From DAIPKP01 sp964539095 (GTDB lineage Bacteria; Synergistota; Synergistia; Synergistales; Aminiphilaceae), in contig CAZIFL010000011.1 in assembly GCA_964539095.1 (NCBI GenBank), positions 10,481 through 74,480 of the forward strand: a DNA stretch of 64,000 nt, in the 5' to 3' direction. A program made the position numbers and the translations under genes. Shown piece after piece: positions 34,230-41,714 of the stretch. Every line of letters begins with the position of its first letter. The stretch's first letter is position 1. The notes under the pieces were generated by a model. That model did not search any database. It saw only the letters and a program-made list of their open reading frames with translations, and was not told the DNA's origin.

Positions 34230-34899
34230 ATACACTGAAGTTGTGGCTCTTGTGGAGGGGCGGACGGAAAAGATTTTCATAGCGGATCTCTTGGCTCCTT
34301 ATCTTGCGGGAAAAGGGGTGTTTATGACACCTATAGTCATTTCCAAACCGGGGCAGAAAGGAGGGGATGTCAGGTTTTCCCGAGTGAAAAATGACATCCT
34401 CATGCATCTGAAACAGCGGCATAGCACGTACCTGACCCTATGTGTAAATTTCTATGGCATCAAAAATGATTGGCCCGGGTTTTTCGATGCGAAGAAGGAG
34501 GTTACGCCTTCCGGCAAGGCGGCAAAAATTAATGATGCAACTCGGCGACGAGTAGGGGAATTGTTCGGGGAGAGCAATGTGGAAAAGCGGTTTATCCCCT
34601 ATGTGGCTATGCATGAATTTGAAGCGTTACTTTTTAGTGATCCAGAAAAACTTGCTCAAGCCCTCCAGGTTTCTCCAGGAGAGATTGAGAAAATTATTGC
34701 AGCATGCGGGGAGCCTGAGAACATTGATGATTCCCCCCAAACCGCCCCTTCCAAACGGCTTGAAAAGCTTTGTCCCGGATTCAGGAAAACATCCACGGGC
34801 ATTGCCATAGCCAAGGCCATTGGCCTGACTGGAATGAGAGAGAAATGTCCTGTTTTCAACGAATGGCTGGGGAGGCTTGAAAATTTGAAAGAAGCGTGA
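34222..34899 (+). CDS. DUF4276-type protein, TOPRIM-like partner of the AAA ATPase
   Basis: A 225-residue protein matching the DUF4276 pattern: an N-terminal VVALVEGRTEKIFIADLLAPYL (about 7-28) with the glutamate typical of TOPRIM-like folds, then TLCVNFYGIKNDWPGF, and the hallmark VAMHEFEALLFSDPEKLAQAL near 133-153. It is translated from within the end of the ATPase gene. In related pairs this component is suspected to be the nuclease effector and the ATPase the sensor. No restriction, transposase or integrase genes adjoin it. Confidence 0.78.
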   Translation: MSEYTEVVALVEGRTEKIFIADLLAPYLAGKGVFMTPIVISKPGQKGGDVRFSRVKNDILMHLKQRHSTYLTLCVNFYGIKNDWPGFFDAKKEVTPSGKAAKINDATRRRVGELFGESNVEKRFIPYVAMHEFEALLFSDPEKLAQALQVSPGEIEKIIAACGEPENIDDSPQTAPSKRLEKLCPGFRKTSTGIAIAKAIGLTGMREKCPVFNEWLGRLENLKEA

Positions 34900-34960
34900 T
34901 GAGTGCGGGAAGAGGCAATTCCGAGAGATGGGGGGCAAACCACTATTTTTGCAGACAGAA

Positions 34961-34994
34961 GGAATGCGGGGGAAAGAGATTCCCGCCGCATTCC
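34961..34994. terminator. Terminator between DUF4276 and trpB genes
   Basis: GGAATGCGG (34961-34969) pairs with CCGCATTCC (34986-34994), with GGGAA/TTCCC inside. It lies between convergent genes, with a T-rich stretch 15 bases downstream on the plus strand. Confidence 0.7.
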
Positions 34995-35038
34995 CTATGC
35001 TTTCCGTCCTTTTTGTGCTGTTTTAGAAGGTTTTTGGA

Positions 35039-36244
35039 TTACATCTTCTTCAAAAGAGGCTCTACGATGGGCATGTCCTTGTCTCCCCGTCCCGAGAGGT
35101 TCACCAGAAGAATATCCTCGGGGTTCATGGTGGGCAGGGTTTTCAGGGCATAGGCCAGAGCGTGGGAGCTTTCGATGGCGGGGATGATCCCCTCGGTGCG
35201 GCAGAGCCGGAAGAAGGCTTCCAGGGCTTCATCATCCGTTGCAGAGGTGTAGTGTACCCGCCCCGCATCTTTCAGATGGGCGTGCTCGGGCCCCACCGAA
35301 GGATAGTCCAGCCCCGCCGCTATGGAGTAGACCAGGGCGGGTTCCCCTGAAGGGTCCGTAAGCACGTAGCTCTTAAAGCCGTGAAGCACCCCAGGAGCCC
35401 CTTCGCAGAGGGTAGCGGCGTGCTCTCCCGTGGCGATACCTCGCCCTGCGGGTTCCACCCCCACGATACGCACCTCCGAATCCTCCAAAAATCCCGAGAA
35501 GAGCCCGATGGCGTTGCTTCCTCCTCCCACGCAGGCAGCGATGGTATGGGGGAGTTTTCCCTCCCGCTCCAAAATCTGCTGCCGGGCCTCGGTGCCGATG
35601 ATGCTCTGAAAGTTCCGCACCATGGAGGGGTAGGGGTGGGGTCCCACGGCGGAGCCCAGGAGATAGAAGGCTTCGGTGTTGAGCATCCAGGCCTCCAGGG
35701 CCGCATCCACCGCCTCTTTCAGAGAGCGCTGTCCCCGTTCCACCGATACCACTTCCGCCCCCAGGGCCTTCATGCGGAGCACATTGGGAGCCTGACGCTC
35801 CACATCCAGAGCCCCCATGTAGACGGTGCACTTCATCCCCATCAATGCCGCCACGGTGGCGGAGGCGGTGCCGTGCATCCCCGCTCCGGTCTCTGCGATG
35901 AGTTCGGTCTTTCCCATGCGTTTTGCCAGAAGAGCCTGTCCGATGGCGTTGTTGATCTTGTGCGCTCCGGTATGGTTCAGATCCTCCCGCTTCAAAAAGA
36001 GCCGCCCCCCCCCGAGCTGCCGGGAGAGATTGCGACATTCCGTGATCGCCGAGGGGCGCCCCACGTACTCCTTGAGAAGCTCCAGATATTCCCGCTGGAA
36101 CTCCGGATCCTGCAACGCCTCTTCGTAGGCCTGCTCCAGATTCTCAAGAAGCCCCTGGATTTCCTCGGGCACATAGCTCCCACCGTAAACACCAAAAAAC
36201 CCCTTTGTAACCTCCGCTACGCTCGTGCTCATGCTCAGACTCAT
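35039..36244 (-). CDS. trpB: Tryptophan synthase beta chain
   Basis: A 401-residue PLP enzyme that condenses indole and L-serine to L-tryptophan. The PLP lysine is Lys96 in HTGAHKINNAIGQALLAKRMGK. ETGAGMHGTASATVAALMG, the phosphate-binding GGGSNAIGLF, and HAGLRYHG-region equivalents are present; the length fits TrpB1. The ATG at 36244 follows GAGGAGG at a spacing of 10. No trpA or other trp genes adjoin, so it may salvage indole or belong to a scattered pathway. An upstream Trp-rich leader peptide and terminator show that it is attenuated. Confidence 0.94.
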   Translation of the reverse strand: MSLSMSTSVAEVTKGFFGVYGGSYVPEEIQGLLENLEQAYEEALQDPEFQREYLELLKEYVGRPSAITECRNLSRQLGGGRLFLKREDLNHTGAHKINNAIGQALLAKRMGKTELIAETGAGMHGTASATVAALMGMKCTVYMGALDVERQAPNVLRMKALGAEVVSVERGQRSLKEAVDAALEAWMLNTEAFYLLGSAVGPHPYPSMVRNFQSIIGTEARQQILEREGKLPHTIAACVGGGSNAIGLFSGFLEDSEVRIVGVEPAGRGIATGEHAATLCEGAPGVLHGFKSYVLTDPSGEPALVYSIAAGLDYPSVGPEHAHLKDAGRVHYTSATDDEALEAFFRLCRTEGIIPAIESSHALAYALKTLPTMNPEDILLVNLSGRGDKDMPIVEPLLKKM

Positions 36245-36323
36245 GCTCGTAGAACCTCCTCTAGAAAATGTCTTTCCCCTCGGGAAAATTTCGGATGCTC
36301 TCCACCCTCCGTGCAGAACATAC

Positions 36324-36366
36324 AAAAAAGGCCGCTCCAGGAAATGGTATGGTTCCTGTCGCGGCC
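36324..36366 (-). terminator. trpB attenuator terminator
   Basis: On the minus strand GGCCGC pairs with GCGGCC, with CAGGAA/TTCCTG stacked inside, followed by six T (36329-36324): a classical intrinsic terminator between the leader peptide and trpB. A competing structure is visible: GGTCCGTCGCG (36425-36415, overlapping the leader stop) can pair with CGCGACAGGAACC (36363-36351). Confidence 0.82.
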
Positions 36367-36410
36367 TTTGAAATACCTCTTCGGGTGGTGCTCGTTACAG
36401 ATGCAGCAGG

Positions 36411-36494
36411 CTATCGCGACGGACCTCTCCAGGCCCGCCACCAGAGGAGACTCTTGGAAAACAGAGCATACGCAGACTTCGTTTCGTGCATCAT
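36411..36494 (-). CDS. trpL: trp leader peptide
   Basis: A 27-codon reading frame from ATG 36494 (a second ATG follows at once), with AAGGAGGAG upstream and a TAG stop at 36413-36411. It encodes ...KSLLWWRAWRGPSR with three Trp codons (18, 19 and 22), a strong enrichment for the rarest amino acid. Its stop codon overlaps the proposed antiterminator arm, as expected when a ribosome stalled at the Trp codons exposes that arm and one that finishes covers it. Too short for standard gene finding. Function is inferred from architecture. Confidence 0.82.
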   Translation of the reverse strand: MMHETKSAYALFSKSLLWWRAWRGPSR

Positions 36495-36622
36495 AAGGAT
36501 CTCCTCCTTCTTTCGATAAATTGCCTGGCATTATAGAGCCCTTTTTGGAGGTTGTCAACGAAAAAATGGTCTTTCGAGGGGACATTTTTTCCTTCCCACC
36601 GACCACTTTTCGAAATAGATGC

Positions 36623-37384
36623 CTATCTCTCCCTGGAAAGATTCCGCCCCGTTTTGATCAGCTCTTCCAGTATTCGCTCCATCTCCTGGGGTTTCTCTTC
36701 GTACCGGTACTTCGGAAAAGCCACACTCAGGGCATGCTCTACCCTGCCTTCGTGGTTTCGTATGGGTACGGCGTAGCAGATCATGCTGTCCGCGTACTCC
36801 TCGTTGTCTTGGGCATACCCTCGGGCACGCACCTGCTCCAGCTCTTCAAGAAGTTTTTCCAGGGAGAGGATGGTATTCTTTCCGGTCTTTACGAAGATGT
36901 AGTCCCGGAAGAGCAGTCGTACCTCTTCCTCGGGGAGTGCCGCCAGAAGCACCTTGCCGAGGGCGGTATTGTAGGCACTTGTGGGAGTCCCCAGACTGGC
37001 ATCTACCTTGATGGGAGATGTGGACTCCACTTTGTCGATGTGAAGTACCTCCCCCCGAAAGAGAATCCCCAAGTTGATATTCTCCCCGGTGATCTTTCCG
37101 AGCTTTTCCATCTCCCCATGAAAAAACTCCCCATGGCTCATCCGTTTCGCCACGTTGCTTCCCAAGGAGAAGAGTTTGTAGCTCAGCTCGCTCTTTCCGG
37201 TATTCCTATTTTCTACCACCCACCCCGCATGTTTCAACGTGGAGATGATCCTGTGAACGCTGCTTTTTCCCATATTTAGAGAGTGGGCGATCTCCCGTAT
37301 TCCCAGGGTTCCCTGGCGATCCAGCTCTTCCATGATTTGGAGAGCCCGGAGTACGGATTGTATCAGTTCGGTATTGGCATCCAT
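36623..37384 (-). CDS. IclR-family transcriptional regulator
   Basis: A 253-residue regulator with an N-terminal winged helix (about 8-70: SVLRALQIMEELDRQGTLGIREIAHSLNMGKSSVHRIISTLKHAGWV) and a C-terminal IclR effector domain (about 85-250, with TALGKVLLAALPEEEV and CYAVPIRNHEGRVEHALSVAFP). It is divergent from ortA, with a clear promoter and tandem palindromes between, so it most likely controls the ornithine operon in response to ornithine or a product. Confidence 0.88.
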   Translation of the reverse strand: MDANTELIQSVLRALQIMEELDRQGTLGIREIAHSLNMGKSSVHRIISTLKHAGWVVENRNTGKSELSYKLFSLGSNVAKRMSHGEFFHGEMEKLGKITGENINLGILFRGEVLHIDKVESTSPIKVDASLGTPTSAYNTALGKVLLAALPEEEVRLLFRDYIFVKTGKNTILSLEKLLEELEQVRARGYAQDNEEYADSMICYAVPIRNHEGRVEHALSVAFPKYRYEEKPQEMERILEELIKTGRNLSRER

Positions 37385-37453
37385 GGCAATCCCCCTATAG
37401 GGTGATGAAAGGTACGGGGGTTTTAGCGAAACGATCTCTTCTCAAAATTGTTC

Positions 37454-37482
37454 TTGCAAAAACCCCACCTCTTTATTATACT
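37454..37482 (+). promoter_or_regulatory. ort operon promoter
   Basis: TTGCAA (37454-37459), a 17-base spacer and TATACT (37477-37482) lie 121 bases before the ortA ATG. The operator-like palindromes start seven bases after the -10 box. Confidence 0.6.
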
Positions 37483-37488
37483 ATAGCA

Positions 37489-37529
37489 CATAGTCCCGCT
37501 TTTCGGGACTATGTCCCGTAATAAGGGAC
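37489..37529. promoter_or_regulatory. Tandem palindromic operators in the ort/IclR intergenic region
   Basis: CATAGTCCCG-CTTTT-CGGGACTATG (37489-37513) is a perfect 10-bp inverted repeat, joined to GTCCC-GTAATAA-GGGAC (37513-37529). The shared half-site is GTCCC. The position just past the -10 box suits repression by the divergent IclR protein. An RNA hairpin in the ortA leader is the alternative. Confidence 0.6.
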
Positions 37530-37602
37530 GTTTGGGGGTGGAAAAAGGTTGCCCCATGGATGTTTCACGTGATGCGTCAACGCAGAAGGGGGTTTGTTTG
37601 GA

Positions 37603-37917
37603 ATGAGCGAAGTCGTGCCTGCTCACAGTTGGGTTCAAATAGAGAGCACCGTGCTCTCCCCTGATGAGAGATCCCCCCATCTTCCGGAGGAGACCGCCGC
37701 ATGTCCCTTGGTCTTGTGGGTGAAGGGCTTTTTGAAAGGCCCGGCTCTTGTGGGGGATATGGTGGAGATCGAAACCATCATCGGTCGGACTCTCTCGGGA
37801 AAGCTGCTGGAGGTGAACCCTCCCTACGAGCATACCTTTGGGCGCCCTATTCCGGAGCTTCTGGAGGTTCGGAAGGATTTCCGCAGCCTTTCCTGCCGGG
37901 GAGGTGCTCCACAATGA
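37603..37917 (+). CDS. ortA: 2-amino-4-oxopentanoate thiolase, alpha subunit
   Basis: A 104-residue small subunit of the ornithine-pathway thiolase, which with OrtB cleaves 2-amino-4-oxopentanoate with CoA to acetyl-CoA and D-alanine. It contains AHSWVQIESTVLSPDERSPHLPEET and VKGFLKGPALVGDMVEIETIIGRTLSGKLLEVNPPYEHTFGRPIPEL, matching OrtA in length and pattern. The ATG at 37603 is favoured by AAGGGGG at a spacing of about 10. The stop overlaps the ortB start (ATGA). Confidence 0.9.
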   Translation: MSEVVPAHSWVQIESTVLSPDERSPHLPEETAACPLVLWVKGFLKGPALVGDMVEIETIIGRTLSGKLLEVNPPYEHTFGRPIPELLEVRKDFRSLSCRGGAPQ

Positions 37918-39329
37918 GGGATATGACCTATGCGGGAGTGATGAGCCGGAAAAACGAGATCATGAAAAGAGCTCTCGGAATGGATTACGAAAAGTTCGAA
38001 GGTCCGGGGATATCCTTCGACTACGAAAAGATGATGGAGCAGGCGGGATATCCCATGGAGGAGGTCCGGCGCATTCAGCGATCCACCAACGTGGGAGATA
38101 CTCCTCTGATGGAATTGAAAAACCTTACCGCCGCAGTGAGAAAAATGGCGGAGCCCGGCAAGGGGGCCCGGATTTTCATCAAGGATGAGGCCGCCAACCC
38201 TTCGGGAAGTTTCAAGGCCCGGCGAGCTTCCGTCTCCTGCTACTACGCGGAGAAGAAGGGCTACCAGGGGGTTATCGCCGCCACCAGCGGAAACTACGGT
38301 GCCGCCGTGGCATCCCAGGCGAACATGCGAAAGCTCAAGTGCATCATCGTCCAGGAGGTCTTTGACAGTGCCCGGGTGGGACAGCCGGAGATCCTCGAAA
38401 AGGGGAGAAAGTGCGAAGCCTACGGAGCGGAGGTGCTCCAGCTCACGGTGGGCCCCGAGCTTTTTTATGTTTTTCTCCGTACCCTGGAGGAGACGGGGTT
38501 CTTCAACGCATCTCTCTATACTCCCTTCGGCATCGCCGGAGTGGAGACCCTTGGGTACGAGCTGGTGGAGCAGGTGCGGCAACGCTGTGATCGGGATCCC
38601 GATGTGGTGGTGGTAACCAACGCCGGAGGGGGCAATCTCACCGGCACCGCCCGGGGGCTTCTCAAGGCCGGGGCGGCAGATACCCGGGTTATCGGGGCTA
38701 GCGTGGACCTTCAGGGGCTTCACATGGCAAGTGACCGGGATTTTAACCGTAAATCCTTCACCACCGGCCACACCGGGTTCGGAGTCCCCTTCTGCACCTG
38801 GCCCGATAGGGCGGATGTTCCCCGAAACGCCGCAAGGCCCCTGCGCTATATGGACCGCTACGTCACCATCACCCAGGGAGAGGTTTTTTACATCACCGAG
38901 GCCCTGGCACAGATAGAGGGGCTTGAGCGGGGTCCCGCAGGAAACACCTCCCTCACCGCGGCCTTTGCCCTTGCTCGGGAGATGGCGGAGGATCAGGTGG
39001 TGGTGGTGCAGGAGACGGAGTACACCGGAGCGGGAAAACACCTTACCGCCCAGCTTACCTTTGCCCGGGAGAGGGGAATCGACATTCGCCGGGGGGATCC
39101 TCGGGATCAGGTTCCCGGAAAGAACATCATCCTTCCCTCGGATCCCTCCTGTATCGGAGTGCGGGATCTGGATATGGAACAGCTTCGAAAGTCCTATCTC
39201 AAAAATGCTCTCAAGAAAAACGGGGTTGCCTCTTCAGATCTCAGCCATGAGGAGCTGGATTTTCTCGCCCGGGAGATCCGGAAAGATCCCGGTTACGTTG
39301 TGGCAGTCCTGGAAGAGTTGGGGCTCTAG
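37914..39329 (+). CDS. ortB: 2-amino-4-oxopentanoate thiolase, beta subunit (PLP)
   Basis: A 471-residue fold-type II PLP enzyme, the catalytic subunit of the thiolase. The PLP lysine is Lys101 in NPSGSFKARRAS, followed by GVIAATSGNYGAAVASQANMRKL and the phosphate-binding TNAGGGNLTGTARGLLKAG. It resembles threonine synthase but lacks its context, while ortA and ord flank it. The ATG at 37914 follows GAGGTG and overlaps the ortA stop. The cytosolic OrtA-OrtB complex supplies acetyl-CoA for ATP synthesis. Confidence 0.93.
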   Translation: MRDMTYAGVMSRKNEIMKRALGMDYEKFEGPGISFDYEKMMEQAGYPMEEVRRIQRSTNVGDTPLMELKNLTAAVRKMAEPGKGARIFIKDEAANPSGSFKARRASVSCYYAEKKGYQGVIAATSGNYGAAVASQANMRKLKCIIVQEVFDSARVGQPEILEKGRKCEAYGAEVLQLTVGPELFYVFLRTLEETGFFNASLYTPFGIAGVETLGYELVEQVRQRCDRDPDVVVVTNAGGGNLTGTARGLLKAGAADTRVIGASVDLQGLHMASDRDFNRKSFTTGHTGFGVPFCTWPDRADVPRNAARPLRYMDRYVTITQGEVFYITEALAQIEGLERGPAGNTSLTAAFALAREMAEDQVVVVQETEYTGAGKHLTAQLTFARERGIDIRRGDPRDQVPGKNIILPSDPSCIGVRDLDMEQLRKSYLKNALKKNGVASSDLSHEELDFLAREIRKDPGYVVAVLEELGL

Positions 39330-39374
39330 TCTTCTCATTTTTCAATAATGTAAACAATGCAAAGGATGGTCTTT

Positions 39375-40400
39375 ATGAAAGAAAAAAGCAAAGTTATTGT
39401 GGTGGGTCTCGGAGCCATGGGGAGCGGCATAGCCAAGCTCCTGCTCCAGAAGGAGGCGGTGCAGGTAGTGGGAGCCGTGGCTTCCCGAAAGGAGCGGCAG
39501 GGAAAGGATCTTGGGGAAGTCCTGGGGTTGCAGAGCGCCACGGGGGTTTCTGTCACATCTCTGGAGGAGGCTCTCGAAAAGGAGGCGGATATCGTTATCC
39601 AGTGCACCACATCCTTTACGAAGGAGGCGGCTCCGGAGATCCTCAAGATGGTGGCCTCGGGGAAAAACGTCATCAGTATAGCCGAGGAGATGTCCTATCC
39701 CCACGTAACGGAACCCGAGTTGACCTCCGTCATGGACAAGGCTGCCAAAGAGCGGGGAGTTACCATTCTCGGCACCGGAGTGAATCCCGGCTTCGTTCTC
39801 GACACCCTGGTACTCACCCTTACGGGTTGTTGTGAGGATGTGCTTTCCCTCAAGGCTTCCCGGATTAACGATCTCTCCCCCTTCGGCCACGGGGTTATGA
39901 AAACCCAGGGGGTGGGGACCACTCCGGAGGAGTTCCGGAAGGGCCTCGAAGAGGGATACATCACCGGGCATATCGGATTCATCCAGTCTATCCATATGAT
40001 TGCGGATGCCCTGGGGTGGACGTTGGATGAGGTGATCGAAACACGGGAGCCCATTATCTCCAAGGTGGCACGAGAAACTCCTCATGTTTCGGTGAAGCCC
40101 GGCATGGTGGCGGGGTGCAACCATACCGCCCGGGGGATGCGTCGGGGGGAGGCGGTGATTCTTCTGGAACACCCCCAGCAGATCCATCCCCATCTCGAAG
40201 GAGTGGAGACCGGGGATTATATCGAAATCCGGGGAAGCTCCTCTTCGGTAAACATGGCCATCAAGCCCGAGATTCCCGGAGGTATCGGCACCATCTCCAT
40301 GGCTGTAAATATGATCCCCCAGGTGCTTCAGGCTCCTCCGGGGCTGGTGAGCATGCTGGATCTCCCCTTTCCGAGGGCTTTTGGGACATCAAAAAAATAA
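39375..40400 (+). CDS. ord: 2,4-diaminopentanoate dehydrogenase
   Basis: A 341-residue NAD(P)-dependent oxidoreductase that deaminates (2R,4S)-2,4-diaminopentanoate to 2-amino-4-oxopentanoate, the step before OrtAB. The Rossmann motif VVGLGAMGSGIAKLLL is at about 8-23, followed by the conserved EEMSYPHVTEPELTSVMDKAAKERGVTILGTGVNPGFVLDTLVLTLTG and GHIGFIQSIHMIADALGW. The ATG at 39375 follows AAAGGATG; two earlier in-frame ATGs have poorer sites. The gene order ortA-ortB-ord supports the call. Confidence 0.92.
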   Translation: MKEKSKVIVVGLGAMGSGIAKLLLQKEAVQVVGAVASRKERQGKDLGEVLGLQSATGVSVTSLEEALEKEADIVIQCTTSFTKEAAPEILKMVASGKNVISIAEEMSYPHVTEPELTSVMDKAAKERGVTILGTGVNPGFVLDTLVLTLTGCCEDVLSLKASRINDLSPFGHGVMKTQGVGTTPEEFRKGLEEGYITGHIGFIQSIHMIADALGWTLDEVIETREPIISKVARETPHVSVKPGMVAGCNHTARGMRRGEAVILLEHPQQIHPHLEGVETGDYIEIRGSSSSVNMAIKPEIPGGIGTISMAVNMIPQVLQAPPGLVSMLDLPFPRAFGTSKK

Positions 40401-40505
40401 CAGTGGAAGATCCGGGGAACCCTGGCTCCCCAAGAGCCCGAAATTCCCCAGAGCCGGAGCGGCGTCGCGGTCGCTTCGAAGAAGAAAACAAACGAGGTGT
40501 TTTAC

Positions 40506-41714
40506 ATGGATACTCCCATGTCCTTTGTAAGCAGAGAAGAGCTGCTGGAAATTGTATCCGACTTGATTCGCATCGAAAGCCATAAATTTGCGGAGGGAGA
40601 GGAACGGGACGTAGCTCTCCACATTCAAAAAATTCTCGAAAAAGAGGGAATTCGGAATGACCTTGTGGAGGTAGAGGAGGGGCGCTGCAATATTTATGGC
40701 TATCTCCCCGGAGAAGAGGAGGAAGACTACCTCATGTTCAACGGCCATACCGATACGGTGCCCCCCTTTGACATGACTATTCCTCCCTTCGATCCCGCTA
40801 TTCGGGAGGGGCTCCTCTACGGCCGGGGTTCTGCGGATATGAAGAGCGCCGTGGGAGCCATGCTGGCAGTGATGATAGGTCTCAAACGGGGGGGCTTTTC
40901 TCTCCGGAAGGGGCTTGTCTTTGCGGGGGTTATCGACGAAGAGAAGAGCTGTAAAGGGACGGAACACATTGTGCGGCACGGCCCGATTCCCAAGGTGGCT
41001 GTCATCGGAGAACCCACGGATCTCTACGTGAGCATCGCCCAGAAGGGGATGGAGTGGATCGAAGTTTCCTTTACCGGGAAGGCCGCTCACAGTAGCCGTC
41101 CCAAAGAGGGAATCAACGCCATCTACCTCGCTTCGGAGTGTATCCGGCTGATCCGAGAGGAGCTGGAGCCCGCTCTGGAGAAGCGAGTGCATCCCTTGCT
41201 AGGGGCTCCCACCATCAATGTGGGGGTTATCCAGGGTGGGGACGATCCAAACATCGTGGCGGATAAATGCGTTATTCGGATCGACCGCCGCTGGACCCCG
41301 GATGAGACCATCGAAGGCATTACGGAAGAGGTGGAGAGACTTGCCGCCCGGGTTACCAAAAACAACTCCCTGGGGAGTTACTCCCTCCGGGGGATGCGGG
41401 AGCATACCGCAGCACTGCTGAACAAGCCTTTCATTATCGAGGCGGATCATCCTCTCGTCCTTAAGGCCTCGAAGGAAGTGGAGCGGGTGGTGGGAGAGAA
41501 GAGGGAGCCCCGAGGATTTCCTGCATGGAGTGATGCGGGGCAGTTGGCCAATGAAAAGGGGGTGGATTGTATCGTCCTCGGGCCGGGAAGCATCGAAAAG
41601 GCCCATTCTAACGACGAATATGTGCTGGTGGAGGAAGTGGTACAGGCCTACCAGATCTATTTTAATCTGGCTCTGGATATGTGCGAGGGAAGGAAGTGTT
41701 CGAAGTCATGTTAA
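40506..41714 (+). CDS. M20-family peptidase, YgeY-like
   Basis: A 402-residue zinc hydrolase. Metal and catalytic motifs are LMFNGHTDTVPPF, YGRGSADMKSAVGAML, VIDEEKSCKGTEH, GEPTDLYVSIAQKGMEWIEV, and near the end GPGSIEKAHSNDEYVLVEE. It resembles YgeY/SsnA-cluster hydrolases, which are often encoded near amino-acid or purine fermentation genes. It could release ornithine from N-acyl-ornithine or from a peptide. The ATG at 40506 follows GAGGTG; 105 bases separate it from ord. Confidence 0.87.
   Translation: MDTPMSFVSREELLEIVSDLIRIESHKFAEGEERDVALHIQKILEKEGIRNDLVEVEEGRCNIYGYLPGEEEEDYLMFNGHTDTVPPFDMTIPPFDPAIREGLLYGRGSADMKSAVGAMLAVMIGLKRGGFSLRKGLVFAGVIDEEKSCKGTEHIVRHGPIPKVAVIGEPTDLYVSIAQKGMEWIEVSFTGKAAHSSRPKEGINAIYLASECIRLIREELEPALEKRVHPLLGAPTINVGVIQGGDDPNIVADKCVIRIDRRWTPDETIEGITEEVERLAARVTKNNSLGSYSLRGMREHTAALLNKPFIIEADHPLVLKASKEVERVVGEKREPRGFPAWSDAGQLANEKGVDCIVLGPGSIEKAHSNDEYVLVEEVVQAYQIYFNLALDMCEGRKCSKSC

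Noticed and set aside
37914..39329. ortB as threonine synthase
   Set aside because: The fold is shared, but ortA overlaps its start and ord follows, and no threonine genes are near.
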